Part shown: positions 1 to 7,768 of the stretch, in pieces | Numbering within the stretch: position 1 is the stretch's first letter | How the letters are laid out: every line of letters begins with the position of its first letter | NCBI GenBank assembly: GCA_023015825.1 | Contig: JALKAW010000009.1 | Location: 98,754-162,753 of the forward strand | DNA from: Flavobacteriaceae bacterium S0862 | Lineage (GTDB): Bacteria; Bacteroidota; Bacteroidia; Flavobacteriales; Flavobacteriaceae | Length of the DNA stretch: 64,000 nucleotides | Reading direction: 5' to 3' | Program-made: the position numbers and the translations under genes | Notes under the pieces: model-generated | The model's database searches: none | Told to the model about the DNA's origin: nothing | Seen by the model: only the letters and a program-made list of their open reading frames with translations

Positions 1-685
1 ATGTTCTATAGACATTAAACTTTTCTTTGAGTATGTGTACTAATTTATCATCAAAGTGGTCAATAAGATATAAATTTAATTGGGTGTCTTGATTGTTATT
101 ATATAATGCAAATAAGTCCTTACAGTCTTTACAGGTATTGCCATAACTGGAAGATGTATTTAAATAAGGTTTGAACACTTGATTATTAAGATCTTCTAGA
201 TATTCTTCTGCGTCAGTCACTCTTTTTAGTTGTAATTGATAAAAGTTTGTAATTTTTTTTCTTAAATTATCATTGGTAATAATAGTTATGCCTTCTGATT
301 GGATTGCTTCATATGCACTTAATTTTGGAAAGAGTTTAGCGGTATCTAACAGATAGTTGGTTGATAATTTAAAAGGTGTTATTTCTGAAATTTGATCTTC
401 GATAATAGCTTTATAAATAGTATTAGTGGTGGCTAGAATATTCTGTGCTTTTTCAATATCCGTTATTAAGTCGGTTTTGGTTTCTTGAAGGTCATCTTTT
501 AATTCTATTAAAAGCTTAACTTCCTTTTCTTTAGCCTTTTTGTTTTCATTCCAATTATTAATACTTAAGGCAATGAGAATACCAATTACAACCAGTACAA
601 TTTCACCAATAGCATATTTAAAATATTTGCCTATTTTTCCTGTTTCCATGAGGTTATATCGTATTTTTCGGAAGAATTTAATCAT
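1..685 (-). CDS. DUF6090 family membrane protein (C-terminus beyond window)
   Basis: The frame is open from the ATG at 685 to the left edge, giving about 228 residues with no stop, so the C-terminus is missing. It begins MIKFFRKIRYNLMETGKIGK, then KYFKYAIGEIVLVVIGIL and ALSINNWNE. This is a basic cytoplasmic head, one transmembrane helix (about residues 22-42) carrying a glutamate, and the NNWNE motif that marks the DUF6090 family. The rest is charged and helical and should lie outside the inner membrane. Its first 8 bases overlap the end of the upstream DUF885-like gene, so the two are probably translationally coupled. Function unknown. Confidence 0.85.
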   Translation of the reverse strand, partial: MIKFFRKIRYNLMETGKIGKYFKYAIGEIVLVVIGILIALSINNWNENKKAKEKEVKLLIELKDDLQETKTDLITDIEKAQNILATTNTIYKAIIEDQISEITPFKLSTNYLLDTAKLFPKLSAYEAIQSEGITIITNDNLRKKITNFYQLQLKRVTDAEEYLEDLNNQVFKPYLNTSSSYGNTCKDCKDLFALYNNNQDTQLNLYLIDHFDDKLVHILKEKFNVYRT

Positions 686-2351
686 TCATGATAGATTCTA
701 AATGTGTCTTTTCTCCAGTCATTTGCCAATGCCCTAACGATGTTGGTATATTGCCTATACTGTTAAGCGTATCGAAAAAATCTTTGGTTTTAAAGTCATT
801 CCCTTCTAGTTCTTGTATGCGTGCATAATCGGCTAAAGCAGCTTCTAATAAATATTTGCCAGTAATATAGCTTGTACCATAACCTGGTTGACGTAAATAC
901 AAATGTTGCTCGAAAATTAAGAGTTCTTTTTCGGTTTTCATCCAACCGCGAGGTGTGTATTCGCTATGTATGCCTCCAGCTTCTTCCATGGTCATGTCGT
1001 TAGAGTGTGCATATAACGAGCCCAAGCCTCTTGCGGCACGTTGTGCAATCAAGATATACACAATCTCCTTGGTTCTAGGACTGTCGTCATACAACCCAGC
1101 TTGCATAAACATTTCTTCAACTGCTGTGGCTGTACCTTCGTTACGAGAATCGAAAATATTATATAATAATGGCCCTTTTCTAATCTCGCTTTTATGTGGT
1201 TCTAAATCCATACGTGCTAACTCAAACCAATGATAAAAATGCGAGTATAGTGGTCGTGCATCATAATGTTGTCCAATAGAGAAAAAGTTACGTTTCTCTT
1301 TTGGAATGAATGACCCTAAATGCTCACGTAATGCTGGATCGAAATACGGTTTTACCGTCACGATGTCTTGTTGATCTAAAAAATTAATTAGGCTTTTAGC
1401 AGCTTCGTCTGCCATTTTATTATAGGCTTCAGGAGAGTTTACATCTACTAATTCTGGAAGATTTCTATTTCTATGTTCTTCTAGTTTTAAGGCTGTCCAA
1501 GCGCGTGCTAGTTCTCGTTTTAGTATCATCACTTCGTCTTCCCAAGTTAATGGTACTAAATGCACATTTTGCATGTACCAACTATAATTGTCTTTACCAA
1601 TTCCTGATGGTCCTGTTTTGGATGTCGATTTGTCTTTTAACCAAGAAGCTAAATCATCTGTAGCAGAAATGGCCTCATTAATTGCAGAGATTATTTCTGT
1701 ATCATCTTTAATTTCAGTTTTAGATATTAAACTGTTAAGCGTCTTACTTTGGCTTTTAATATCTCGAATACCTGTAATCCATAAATCTTTGGCATTACCT
1801 GTTAGGTTTTGTTTCGCTTGTTTATAAAAAGGAGGAATTACCTTTAAATCGCTAATAAATCTTGCACGTTCTGCCTGAGATAATGGAAATTCGTAAGTCC
1901 AAAGCTCCAAAGTACCATGATTTGTTGGTCCTTCATGAGCAGGCACATCACTTTTATAAGTCCAAACGGTTGCATAAAATGCAGGATCGCGAACCCAAGG
2001 TTTTAAAATGTTATGGTTAAAATCGTAACCATTCATTTCGGCCCAAACAATCATCCAATCCACTTGGTTTTCGACAGACCAGTTGGTGGTGTCTATGGCT
2101 TTTAATTGGTTTTGAAATTCTATAAATCGTGGCCAGCGCTTCTCGAAGGTAGCTTTGGTATAATCTGGTGCACCATTTAGTTTTGGTGGATTTTCGAATG
2201 TTCGCCATTCTTTGAATAATGATACTAAGTCGTCATAACTACTTGTAGTTAAGTTTTGTGTTCCTTTTTGTTTTACAGTGTCTGATTTTTCTTGCGTATT
2301 ACAGCTAAAAGCTAAAAAACTAATGCTAAGGATAACTAATAAATGTTTCAT
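678..2351 (-). CDS. DUF885-like lipoprotein
   Basis: 557 residues. The N-terminus is a lipoprotein signal with lipobox LAFSC (Cys17), so it is probably anchored in the periplasm or outer membrane. The body resembles the DUF885 family: mostly helical, with a C-terminal PGYGTSYITGKYLLEAAL segment like the family's PG-x-x-Y-x-x-G-K region. I do not see the family's usual HExxPGH motif; the equivalent stretch reads NEGTATAVEEMF, so peptidase activity is doubtful. It sits between DUF6090 genes on the same strand, with 39 bp to the upstream neighbour and an 8-bp overlap with the downstream one. Family assignment is moderate; function unknown. Confidence 0.65.
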   Translation of the reverse strand: MKHLLVILSISFLAFSCNTQEKSDTVKQKGTQNLTTSSYDDLVSLFKEWRTFENPPKLNGAPDYTKATFEKRWPRFIEFQNQLKAIDTTNWSVENQVDWMIVWAEMNGYDFNHNILKPWVRDPAFYATVWTYKSDVPAHEGPTNHGTLELWTYEFPLSQAERARFISDLKVIPPFYKQAKQNLTGNAKDLWITGIRDIKSQSKTLNSLISKTEIKDDTEIISAINEAISATDDLASWLKDKSTSKTGPSGIGKDNYSWYMQNVHLVPLTWEDEVMILKRELARAWTALKLEEHRNRNLPELVDVNSPEAYNKMADEAAKSLINFLDQQDIVTVKPYFDPALREHLGSFIPKEKRNFFSIGQHYDARPLYSHFYHWFELARMDLEPHKSEIRKGPLLYNIFDSRNEGTATAVEEMFMQAGLYDDSPRTKEIVYILIAQRAARGLGSLYAHSNDMTMEEAGGIHSEYTPRGWMKTEKELLIFEQHLYLRQPGYGTSYITGKYLLEAALADYARIQELEGNDFKTKDFFDTLNSIGNIPTSLGHWQMTGEKTHLESIMND

Positions 2352-2390
2352 TGGTTGGTTGGTTTAGTTATTATTTTATTTTTTTGAGAA

Positions 2391-3110
2391 TCATTGATTC
2401 TCTTTTATATATGTTTCAAGTAACAGTTTAAGTTCTTGATTAACTATTAAAAAGTTTTGTACCTGTATAAGGTAGTTGATGCCGTATTTTTTAAACAATT
2501 GAAACGACGCTACTGTTTCTTCGTCTTCAATAGCAAAAAGAAAATCTTTATAAGTAGGCGTTTCTGGCAACCTTTCTCTTTGGGTATAATATTTTATTTC
2601 CAATGGGACACCATATTCTTCACAAATACGATTGTTTAGTTCGATACTATGCACAACATAATCATATTTTGCTGAGTAAACACGAAGCTTAGATTTAATG
2701 ATTTCATCACTTATAATTTCGTAAGCATCAGGATTATTATTAATAAGGTTTGATTGATAAGCCAACCTAAAGAAAAAAGGATCATCATTTACTGTTAGTT
2801 TTGAAATAGAGTCGACAGCTATTAGTTTGTAAAGATCCAATAAGTTGTTATATAAAGTGTCTCTTTGTTTTTGAAAAGAAATTCTGGATTCAAAAAAAAC
2901 AGAATCGGCTTTAGCATCTTCTAGTAATTGTTTAGCAAGGTGTAATTCTTGGCTTTGAGTTTTTCTATTCTCATTCCAATTATTGACTTGTAATGCGAGT
3001 AAAATACCTATCATGACGAGGATAATTTCACCAATCGCGTATTTAAAGTATCTTCCTGTTTTTCCTGTCTCCATAAGGTTCCGTCTTATATGCCTAAAGA
3101 ATTTAATCAT
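2391..3110 (-). CDS. DUF6090 family membrane protein
   Basis: 239 residues. The head MIKFFRHIRRNLMETGKTGR is followed by a transmembrane segment (YAIGEIILVMIGILLALQVN) and NNWNE, diagnostic of DUF6090. The positive-inside rule puts the N-terminus in the cytoplasm and about 190 residues outside. The outer part is divergent from its neighbours and rich in charged, coiled-coil-like helices. It overlaps the upstream array member by 8 bp through the shared ATGATTAA junction, so the array is very likely one transcript. No catalytic motif is visible. Confidence 0.88.
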   Translation of the reverse strand: MIKFFRHIRRNLMETGKTGRYFKYAIGEIILVMIGILLALQVNNWNENRKTQSQELHLAKQLLEDAKADSVFFESRISFQKQRDTLYNNLLDLYKLIAVDSISKLTVNDDPFFFRLAYQSNLINNNPDAYEIISDEIIKSKLRVYSAKYDYVVHSIELNNRICEEYGVPLEIKYYTQRERLPETPTYKDFLFAIEDEETVASFQLFKKYGINYLIQVQNFLIVNQELKLLLETYIKENQ

Positions 3111-3849
3111 TACTATTTGTTTCTTTTATAATAGTTTCAATTATTTTTTTTAGGTTTAGATATTCGTCTTTAATTTTTGATATGTGATAGATATTATTAT
3201 CAATAACGTTTTCAAATTCACGATCTTTCATAATATTTGAAACACCACTTTTAAACTCAGATTCCTTTTCCCAAGCTAAAGCACCATACATGTCAATGTT
3301 TTTTAGTGCAATATTTTTAGATAAATAGGGTAGTATACCCTCTTCAATCCATTTCTCGAAAATGTAATGCGTTGCCTTATTTTCTTCTAATTCTCGAGAC
3401 CAATCAAAAAGACTAGTTTTAAGTTTTTTGTTTTGAACCAATTCTATTTTTCCAGTATTTAAAATTTCGGTATAAGTACTATTAGATGGGTTGAAAGAAT
3501 TATGCTCTATTGCCCAATATATAAGACTGTCAATTGTTTTGCTTTTTGTTTCATCTATATCTTGATTCATATATTCCATAAGTGTGAAACAGGCTTGTTC
3601 ATTATTGTTAACTTCTTCAAGGATTATATCAATTAATTTGAGATTTTGAATAAACTCTTGCTGTAGATTAGCACTTATATTTTTCTCCTTTTCCAAATCT
3701 TTTCTATGCTCATTCCAATTGTTAATGCCTAAAGCAATAAGAATTCCAATAACTACTAGTACAATTTCACCAATTGCGTATTTAAAGTATTTGGTGGTCT
3801 TATTTTGACTCATGAGATCATATCGTATTTTTCTAAAAAACTTAATCAT
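3103..3849 (-). CDS. DUF6090 family membrane protein
   Basis: 248 residues: basic head MIKFFRKIRYDLMSQNKTTK, one transmembrane helix with the conserved GEIVLV and GILIALGINNWNE, then a variable helical domain of about 195 residues that contains N-T-G-K-I-E-L, a motif recurring in other copies as N(T/S)GK or NTGS. It ends in Asn-Asp because its last codons are also the start region of the next gene. It lies 1 bp from the upstream member. Role unknown; probably a single-pass inner-membrane protein with a periplasmic domain. Confidence 0.88.
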   Translation of the reverse strand: MIKFFRKIRYDLMSQNKTTKYFKYAIGEIVLVVIGILIALGINNWNEHRKDLEKEKNISANLQQEFIQNLKLIDIILEEVNNNEQACFTLMEYMNQDIDETKSKTIDSLIYWAIEHNSFNPSNSTYTEILNTGKIELVQNKKLKTSLFDWSRELEENKATHYIFEKWIEEGILPYLSKNIALKNIDMYGALAWEKESEFKSGVSNIMKDREFENVIDNNIYHISKIKDEYLNLKKIIETIIKETNSND

Positions 3850-3850
3850 T

Positions 3851-4582
3851 TTAATTCCCTATTAATTTGAGTTCAGTTTCTATGTCATTTCTTAATGATT
3901 CATTAAGTTTGAAAAAGACAACTAACTTGTCCAGCGTCCCGATATTATTGTGTTTAAATGAAACTAAATTCCTGTTAAGATCGTTCTTCAAATTTGGGTC
4001 ATTACTGTTAATTATTGTGATTTTTTTGTTTAGTTCGATAGATTCAACATATTGAATAATACCAGAAGGATTCTCGAGCACATTAAGAATCGCATTCTCA
4101 ACATCTAGAATGCTGCGATTTATTTTCTTTTGTTCAAAATCATAATAACGTGATATTTTAGAAGTAAGCGAATTATTAGAAAGTTGTAAGCCTTTAGATT
4201 TTAATATTTCGTAGGCATTATTTATTGGAAAGTATCTCTCGAAACTCATGTAGTTTACTAGATCTTTTTCTAAAGTATCCTTGTCTAAATTTTCTTCCTG
4301 TAAATAGATAAGCATGTTTGCTATAGATGCTTTCGTCTTTTGTCTTTGATTTAAGATGTCATTTAAAATAGTTGCATCTTCATTTAAATTATTTAATACT
4401 TCTTTTAAAACGAACACCTCTGTGTGCTTAGTTTTATTTCTTTCATTCCAATTATTAACCTGAAGCGCTAAGAGAATACCAATCATTACCAGTATAATTT
4501 CACCAATAGCATATTTAAAGTATTTGCCTGTTTTATTTTCCATAAGGAGTGATTTGCGAATATGTCTAAAGAATTTAATCAT
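3851..4582 (-). CDS. DUF6090 family membrane protein
   Basis: 243 residues with the standard family head (MIKFFRHIRKSLLMENKTGK), transmembrane helix and NNWNERNK. The outer domain contains a SKGLQLSNNSLTSKISRYYDFEQ stretch that aligns in position with the NTGK/ELR region of its paralogues: small residue, ordered loop, then a helix starting L-x-x-x-I/L. It overlaps the upstream gene by 8 bp at the ATGATTAA junction. No enzymatic motif or extra membrane span is visible. Confidence 0.88.
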   Translation of the reverse strand: MIKFFRHIRKSLLMENKTGKYFKYAIGEIILVMIGILLALQVNNWNERNKTKHTEVFVLKEVLNNLNEDATILNDILNQRQKTKASIANMLIYLQEENLDKDTLEKDLVNYMSFERYFPINNAYEILKSKGLQLSNNSLTSKISRYYDFEQKKINRSILDVENAILNVLENPSGIIQYVESIELNKKITIINSNDPNLKNDLNRNLVSFKHNNIGTLDKLVVFFKLNESLRNDIETELKLIGN

Positions 4583-5345
4583 TTATATTAGCTTCAATAA
4601 GTTCTACTGTGTCTAATAAATAAGCTTCTATTACCTTATATGCATTTAATGTATACATATAATTTAATGCGTTATTATAGACTTGATTTTCGAATTCAAA
4701 GGTTCTGATAGTTTGGTTATAGTCTATTTTAAAACCGGATTTAGAAATTTTTGGCAAACCAAAATTGCTTACAAAATGATCTGGACCAGAAATATTTCTT
4801 AAAAGCGTTTTGTTAGTTAATGAGGGAATAAACACATCAAATAGATAAGCGTTCATTATATCTATATCGTCTCTTGTGTCTGCCATATGATAGGACCAAT
4901 TAGATAACTGTTTTCTCAACTCAGCATCTTTTATAATATTTAATGAACCTGTATTAATTATCTCATCTATAGAGCCAGACGTAAGATCAAGCGATTGTAT
5001 TTTGTTAACTATTTTATTGATTAGTGTATCAATTTTAGCAGAAATAATGGTTTTATCACTTTTTATAATCTCGAGTAGATCTACTGACGCTTGATAAGCT
5101 TCTTCACCTCTTCCATAGATTATTTTATACTCTGTGAGATTGTTTTTAAAATCGGATTTTAAATTTTTTAAGAACATCTGCTCTTTCGATGCCTCAAGTC
5201 TATGGTTATTCCAGTTATTCACTTGTAAGGCTAATAAAATACCAATCATGACGAGCACAATTTCGCCAATCGCATATTTCAAATACTTTCCTGTTTTGTT
5301 TTCACTCATAAGGTTATAGCGTATTTTTCGAAAGAACTTAAACAT
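4575..5345 (-). CDS. DUF6090 family membrane protein (first of array)
   Basis: 256 residues. The start differs slightly from the others (MFKFFRKIRYNLMSENKTGK) but the transmembrane helix and NNWNNHR follow the family pattern. The outer domain has SGSIDEIINTGSLNIIKDAE followed by LRKQLSNW, the best conserved block outside the head. It ends N-D because the stop codon lies in the start of the next gene. It is the promoter-proximal DUF6090 gene of this array, 2 bp after a 37-codon membrane-peptide gene that itself follows the M28 peptidase. Confidence 0.87.
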   Translation of the reverse strand: MFKFFRKIRYNLMSENKTGKYLKYAIGEIVLVMIGILLALQVNNWNNHRLEASKEQMFLKNLKSDFKNNLTEYKIIYGRGEEAYQASVDLLEIIKSDKTIISAKIDTLINKIVNKIQSLDLTSGSIDEIINTGSLNIIKDAELRKQLSNWSYHMADTRDDIDIMNAYLFDVFIPSLTNKTLLRNISGPDHFVSNFGLPKISKSGFKIDYNQTIRTFEFENQVYNNALNYMYTLNAYKVIEAYLLDTVELIEANIND

Positions 5346-5347
5346 TG

Positions 5348-5461
5348 TTATTCAGTATTTCCAGAATTTTTTTGTTCTTTTATATAGCGCGCAACAACTT
5401 TAATAATAACACGTAATATTAAAGCTGTTGCCACTAAATAAATAATAGTTTTGGTCTCCAT
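5348..5461 (-). CDS. 37-residue single-pass membrane peptide
   Basis: Read directly: ATG at 5461 and TAA at 5348-5350 give a 37-residue product beginning METKTIIYLVATALILRVII, followed by a basic tail (K-V-V-A-R-Y-I-K-E-Q-K-N). It is essentially one hydrophobic helix plus a positive tail. It lies 12 bp after the M28 peptidase stop and 2 bp before the first DUF6090 start, with the tight spacing of a real operon member. No family recognised. Coding status is inferred from spacing and composition only. Confidence 0.55.
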   Translation of the reverse strand: METKTIIYLVATALILRVIIKVVARYIKEQKNSGNTE

Positions 5462-5473
5462 ATTTTTTTCAGA

Positions 5474-6973
5474 CTAATTTTTAACCGCTTCTCTTTTATA
5501 GAGCTTTTTAGAAGCCTCTTCATACTTATCGCCAGTATTCCAAACAGGTGTAGCACCATCATTAGCAATTTTGCGCCCAGCGAGTACATAAGCTCTAAAG
5601 AATTTTAATAAATAGTCATAATCTAAGGTGTGTGCCTCGTCTCCAGGTCTGTGATAGTATTTAGTCACTTCTCCATCAAAAGATCTAAATCCTAGAGAAA
5701 ACGTAGGCGCAGGAATTCCTTTTTTCGCAAAGTTTACATTATCGCTTCTGTCAAATAAGCCTTGTTCTTTTGCTGGATCTTCTATTGCAGTTAGACCAAA
5801 AGTTTTAACAGCATCATAAATATTCTTCTCGGCAGTGGTTCTTGTAAGCCCTATGATGGTTGCTAAAGACGTATCGTTATATCCGCCATTATCACTATTA
5901 AAACAATACACCATTTGCTCTAATGGCAATACTGGATTTTCTACATAAAAACGGCTGCCTAATAAACCTTTTTCTTCTCCAGTAAACAATATAAAAAGAG
6001 CTGAGCGTTTCGTTGGGTATTTTGCTAAGTTTTCAGCCATTGCTAACACAGTTGTAGTACCAACACCGTTATCTCTAGCTCCATTATAAATAGTGTCACC
6101 TGTTTCATCTGGACTACCAATGCCAACATGGTCGTAATGTGCTGAATAGATAATATATTCGTTTTTAAGTACTGGATCAGTGCCTTCTACTACACCAATA
6201 ACATTTTGAGATATTACAGGCTCTTCTTTCTTACCGCTTACAGAAATTTTAGTACTAATAGTATTAGAGTCTTTTAATTGATTAAGCATACTGTTTCCTT
6301 TATCTAAAACCCAGGCATGAACAATATCCTCGTTATTTTGTTCAGATGTTGTTTCATTGCCAGTCACAACAGATAATCTTGAACCATTAAAATTATGACT
6401 CACATTAACCCACATTTCAGTTTGCATGTCCATTAGCTCAAGAATTGCTATCGCACCATTGTCTTTAGCCAATTTTTGTTTTTGGCCTCGTAATCGAAAT
6501 GAAGCTCTAAAATCCCCATCTTCGGCATTACCAGCTTGAATTACAATTACTTTACCTTTTACATCTTTCCCTACATAGTCTTCTGCCATACCATGATTTA
6601 AGAATATTGCATCAGCTTCTGTTTTAAATGGAGATAATGATATTAACACATAATCGTTAATTGCTTGATTGCTCACTTGCATTGAAACATCTTCAGGTGG
6701 AGAAACACGTTTAAAGTTTACTTCTTGATAATAAGTTCCTGTTTTAGGGTTCGGTTTTACGCCATAGCCTCTAAATGCGTTTGCTAAATAAGACGCTGCA
6801 ATTTTAAGCTCAGGTGTACCTGTTTCTCTTCCTTTTAGTAAATCGTCTGCTAGAAAGTAAATATGACCTTCTATATCACTTTTGCTAACAGTTTCGGTTA
6901 CTTTTTCAATTTCAGTTTGTCCTGTAAGTGTAAAAACGCTTGCAAGCGTTAGTAATAATACTAATTTTTTCAT
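5474..6973 (-). CDS. Secreted M28 family zinc metallopeptidase with PA-like insert
   Basis: 499 residues from the chosen start, which begins the signal peptide MKKLVLLLTLASVFTLTGQ; an ATG 15 bp upstream is in frame but gives a poorer signal. Residues about 110-265 resemble the protease-associated insert common in M28 aminopeptidases. The catalytic core has the metal and catalytic residues (numbered from the longer frame): SAHYDH (H284, D286), ARDNG (D306, bridging), TGEE (E338/E339), NSDNGG (D366) and YYHRPGDE (H446). It probably trims N-terminal residues from peptides in the periplasm or outside the cell. The tiny membrane peptide and the DUF6090 array follow on the same strand. Confidence 0.93.
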   Translation of the reverse strand: MKKLVLLLTLASVFTLTGQTEIEKVTETVSKSDIEGHIYFLADDLLKGRETGTPELKIAASYLANAFRGYGVKPNPKTGTYYQEVNFKRVSPPEDVSMQVSNQAINDYVLISLSPFKTEADAIFLNHGMAEDYVGKDVKGKVIVIQAGNAEDGDFRASFRLRGQKQKLAKDNGAIAILELMDMQTEMWVNVSHNFNGSRLSVVTGNETTSEQNNEDIVHAWVLDKGNSMLNQLKDSNTISTKISVSGKKEEPVISQNVIGVVEGTDPVLKNEYIIYSAHYDHVGIGSPDETGDTIYNGARDNGVGTTTVLAMAENLAKYPTKRSALFILFTGEEKGLLGSRFYVENPVLPLEQMVYCFNSDNGGYNDTSLATIIGLTRTTAEKNIYDAVKTFGLTAIEDPAKEQGLFDRSDNVNFAKKGIPAPTFSLGFRSFDGEVTKYYHRPGDEAHTLDYDYLLKFFRAYVLAGRKIANDGATPVWNTGDKYEEASKKLYKREAVKN

Positions 6974-7011
6974 TTGTATGTATTTCAATTGTTTATAATG
7001 TTTTCTATTGT

Positions 7012-7203
7012 TTATCCCATTTTACCGTCACCGTCAATATCTTGAACGAGGTGTGTTTCTAATGCCACTAATGTTTTTCTAAGTAATGTTCTAGTATTTG
7101 CTAATTCTTGTTCTAGTTGCTCAACACGATCTTCAAGGTTGTTGGCTTTGTCTTCTTGTTTTTGTAATTCGTCTTGTTGGATTAAATCCCAAAATATTCC
7201 CAT
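7012..7203 (-). CDS. 63-residue coiled-coil protein with C-terminal DxDGDG
   Basis: A small acidic protein with a strong heptad-like coiled coil over residues about 12-50 (LEDRVEQLEQELANTRTLL). It ends in QDIDGDGKMG, which looks like the first nine positions of a calcium-binding EF-hand loop, but the chain stops before the loop's final acidic residue. No signal peptide. It is 38 bp upstream of the M28 gene's chosen start on the same strand. Family not recognised; it could oligomerise through the coil. Confidence 0.72.
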   Translation of the reverse strand: MGIFWDLIQQDELQKQEDKANNLEDRVEQLEQELANTRTLLRKTLVALETHLVQDIDGDGKMG

Positions 7204-7377
7204 GGATATTACATGTATTTATAGTTAATTATATATTTTAATAAGTAATGATTTGATAAGGCTCAGAAAAGCCTATCCATTTACTTACAAGTTTTGTAAG
7301 TAGTTTTTAGTAATGAGTAGTTTTGGTTGGTAATAGCATTTAAAGTTAAACAATTTTATGATAGAAAATAATAGTAG

Positions 7378-7385
7378 TAATTTTG
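7378..7385 (+). promoter_or_regulatory. Putative -7 box (TAATTTTG)
   Basis: Matches the Bacteroidota sigma-A -7 consensus TAnnTTTG. Its last base is only 4 nt before the ATG at 7390, so the transcript would be nearly leaderless. No convincing -33 TTG at 19-21 bp spacing was found. Confidence 0.5.
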
Positions 7386-7389
7386 CATT

Positions 7390-7767
7390 ATGAGTACACC
7401 ACTTAATGAGCAGGAATTACACAATTTAGCCATGAATCTTGTAGGTAAAGATTTGGAAAAAAGAGGCTTTGAGTTTATTGCTGTAAATAGTAAGCTTAAA
7501 AAGCACCCACAATTTGTGTGTATTGATAAAACGAGTCAATACTATTTTGTAATTGTTCGTACGGTTAAGTTACCGGAAAACCCAAATAATTACGATGTTG
7601 TGTGGATGGAAACTTTTAAAGAACATGCTAGAGATAAAGATGCGAAAGTGTTATATGCTGGTGTTGCACTTGGGAATCCTGATGGTGAAGAGTTGCCAAT
7701 TTATTTAAACGAAGAGTACTTATGTGAGTACAATGGTATACAGTATATTGAAACTAATCTTAATTAA
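7390..7767 (+). CDS. Conserved small protein upstream of ApbE
   Basis: 125 residues, soluble, no signal peptide. It starts MSTPLNEQELHNLAMNLVGK and has an alternating strand/helix pattern that suggests a compact alpha/beta domain. In flavobacterial genomes similar proteins next to ApbE are often labelled as an Na+-NQR subunit F fragment. I see none of the NqrF ferredoxin or FAD/NADH motifs, so that label is not supported here. The stop is 1 bp from the ATG of apbE, indicating co-transcription. Function unknown; a role linked to flavin transfer is only guilt by association. Confidence 0.8.
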   Translation: MSTPLNEQELHNLAMNLVGKDLEKRGFEFIAVNSKLKKHPQFVCIDKTSQYYFVIVRTVKLPENPNNYDVVWMETFKEHARDKDAKVLYAGVALGNPDGEELPIYLNEEYLCEYNGIQYIETNLN

Positions 7768-7768
7768 G

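Noticed and set aside
2017..2208. 63-codon minus-strand frame within the DUF885-like gene
   Set aside because: Overlaps a long, signal-peptide-bearing gene on the same strand in another frame; no independent support.
678..2351. Calling the DUF885-like protein an active metallopeptidase
   Set aside because: The expected HExxPGH motif could not be found.
7390..7767. Calling the 125-residue protein Na+-translocating NADH:quinone reductase subunit F
   Set aside because: No 2Fe-2S ferredoxin cysteines and no FAD/NADH domain; far too short.
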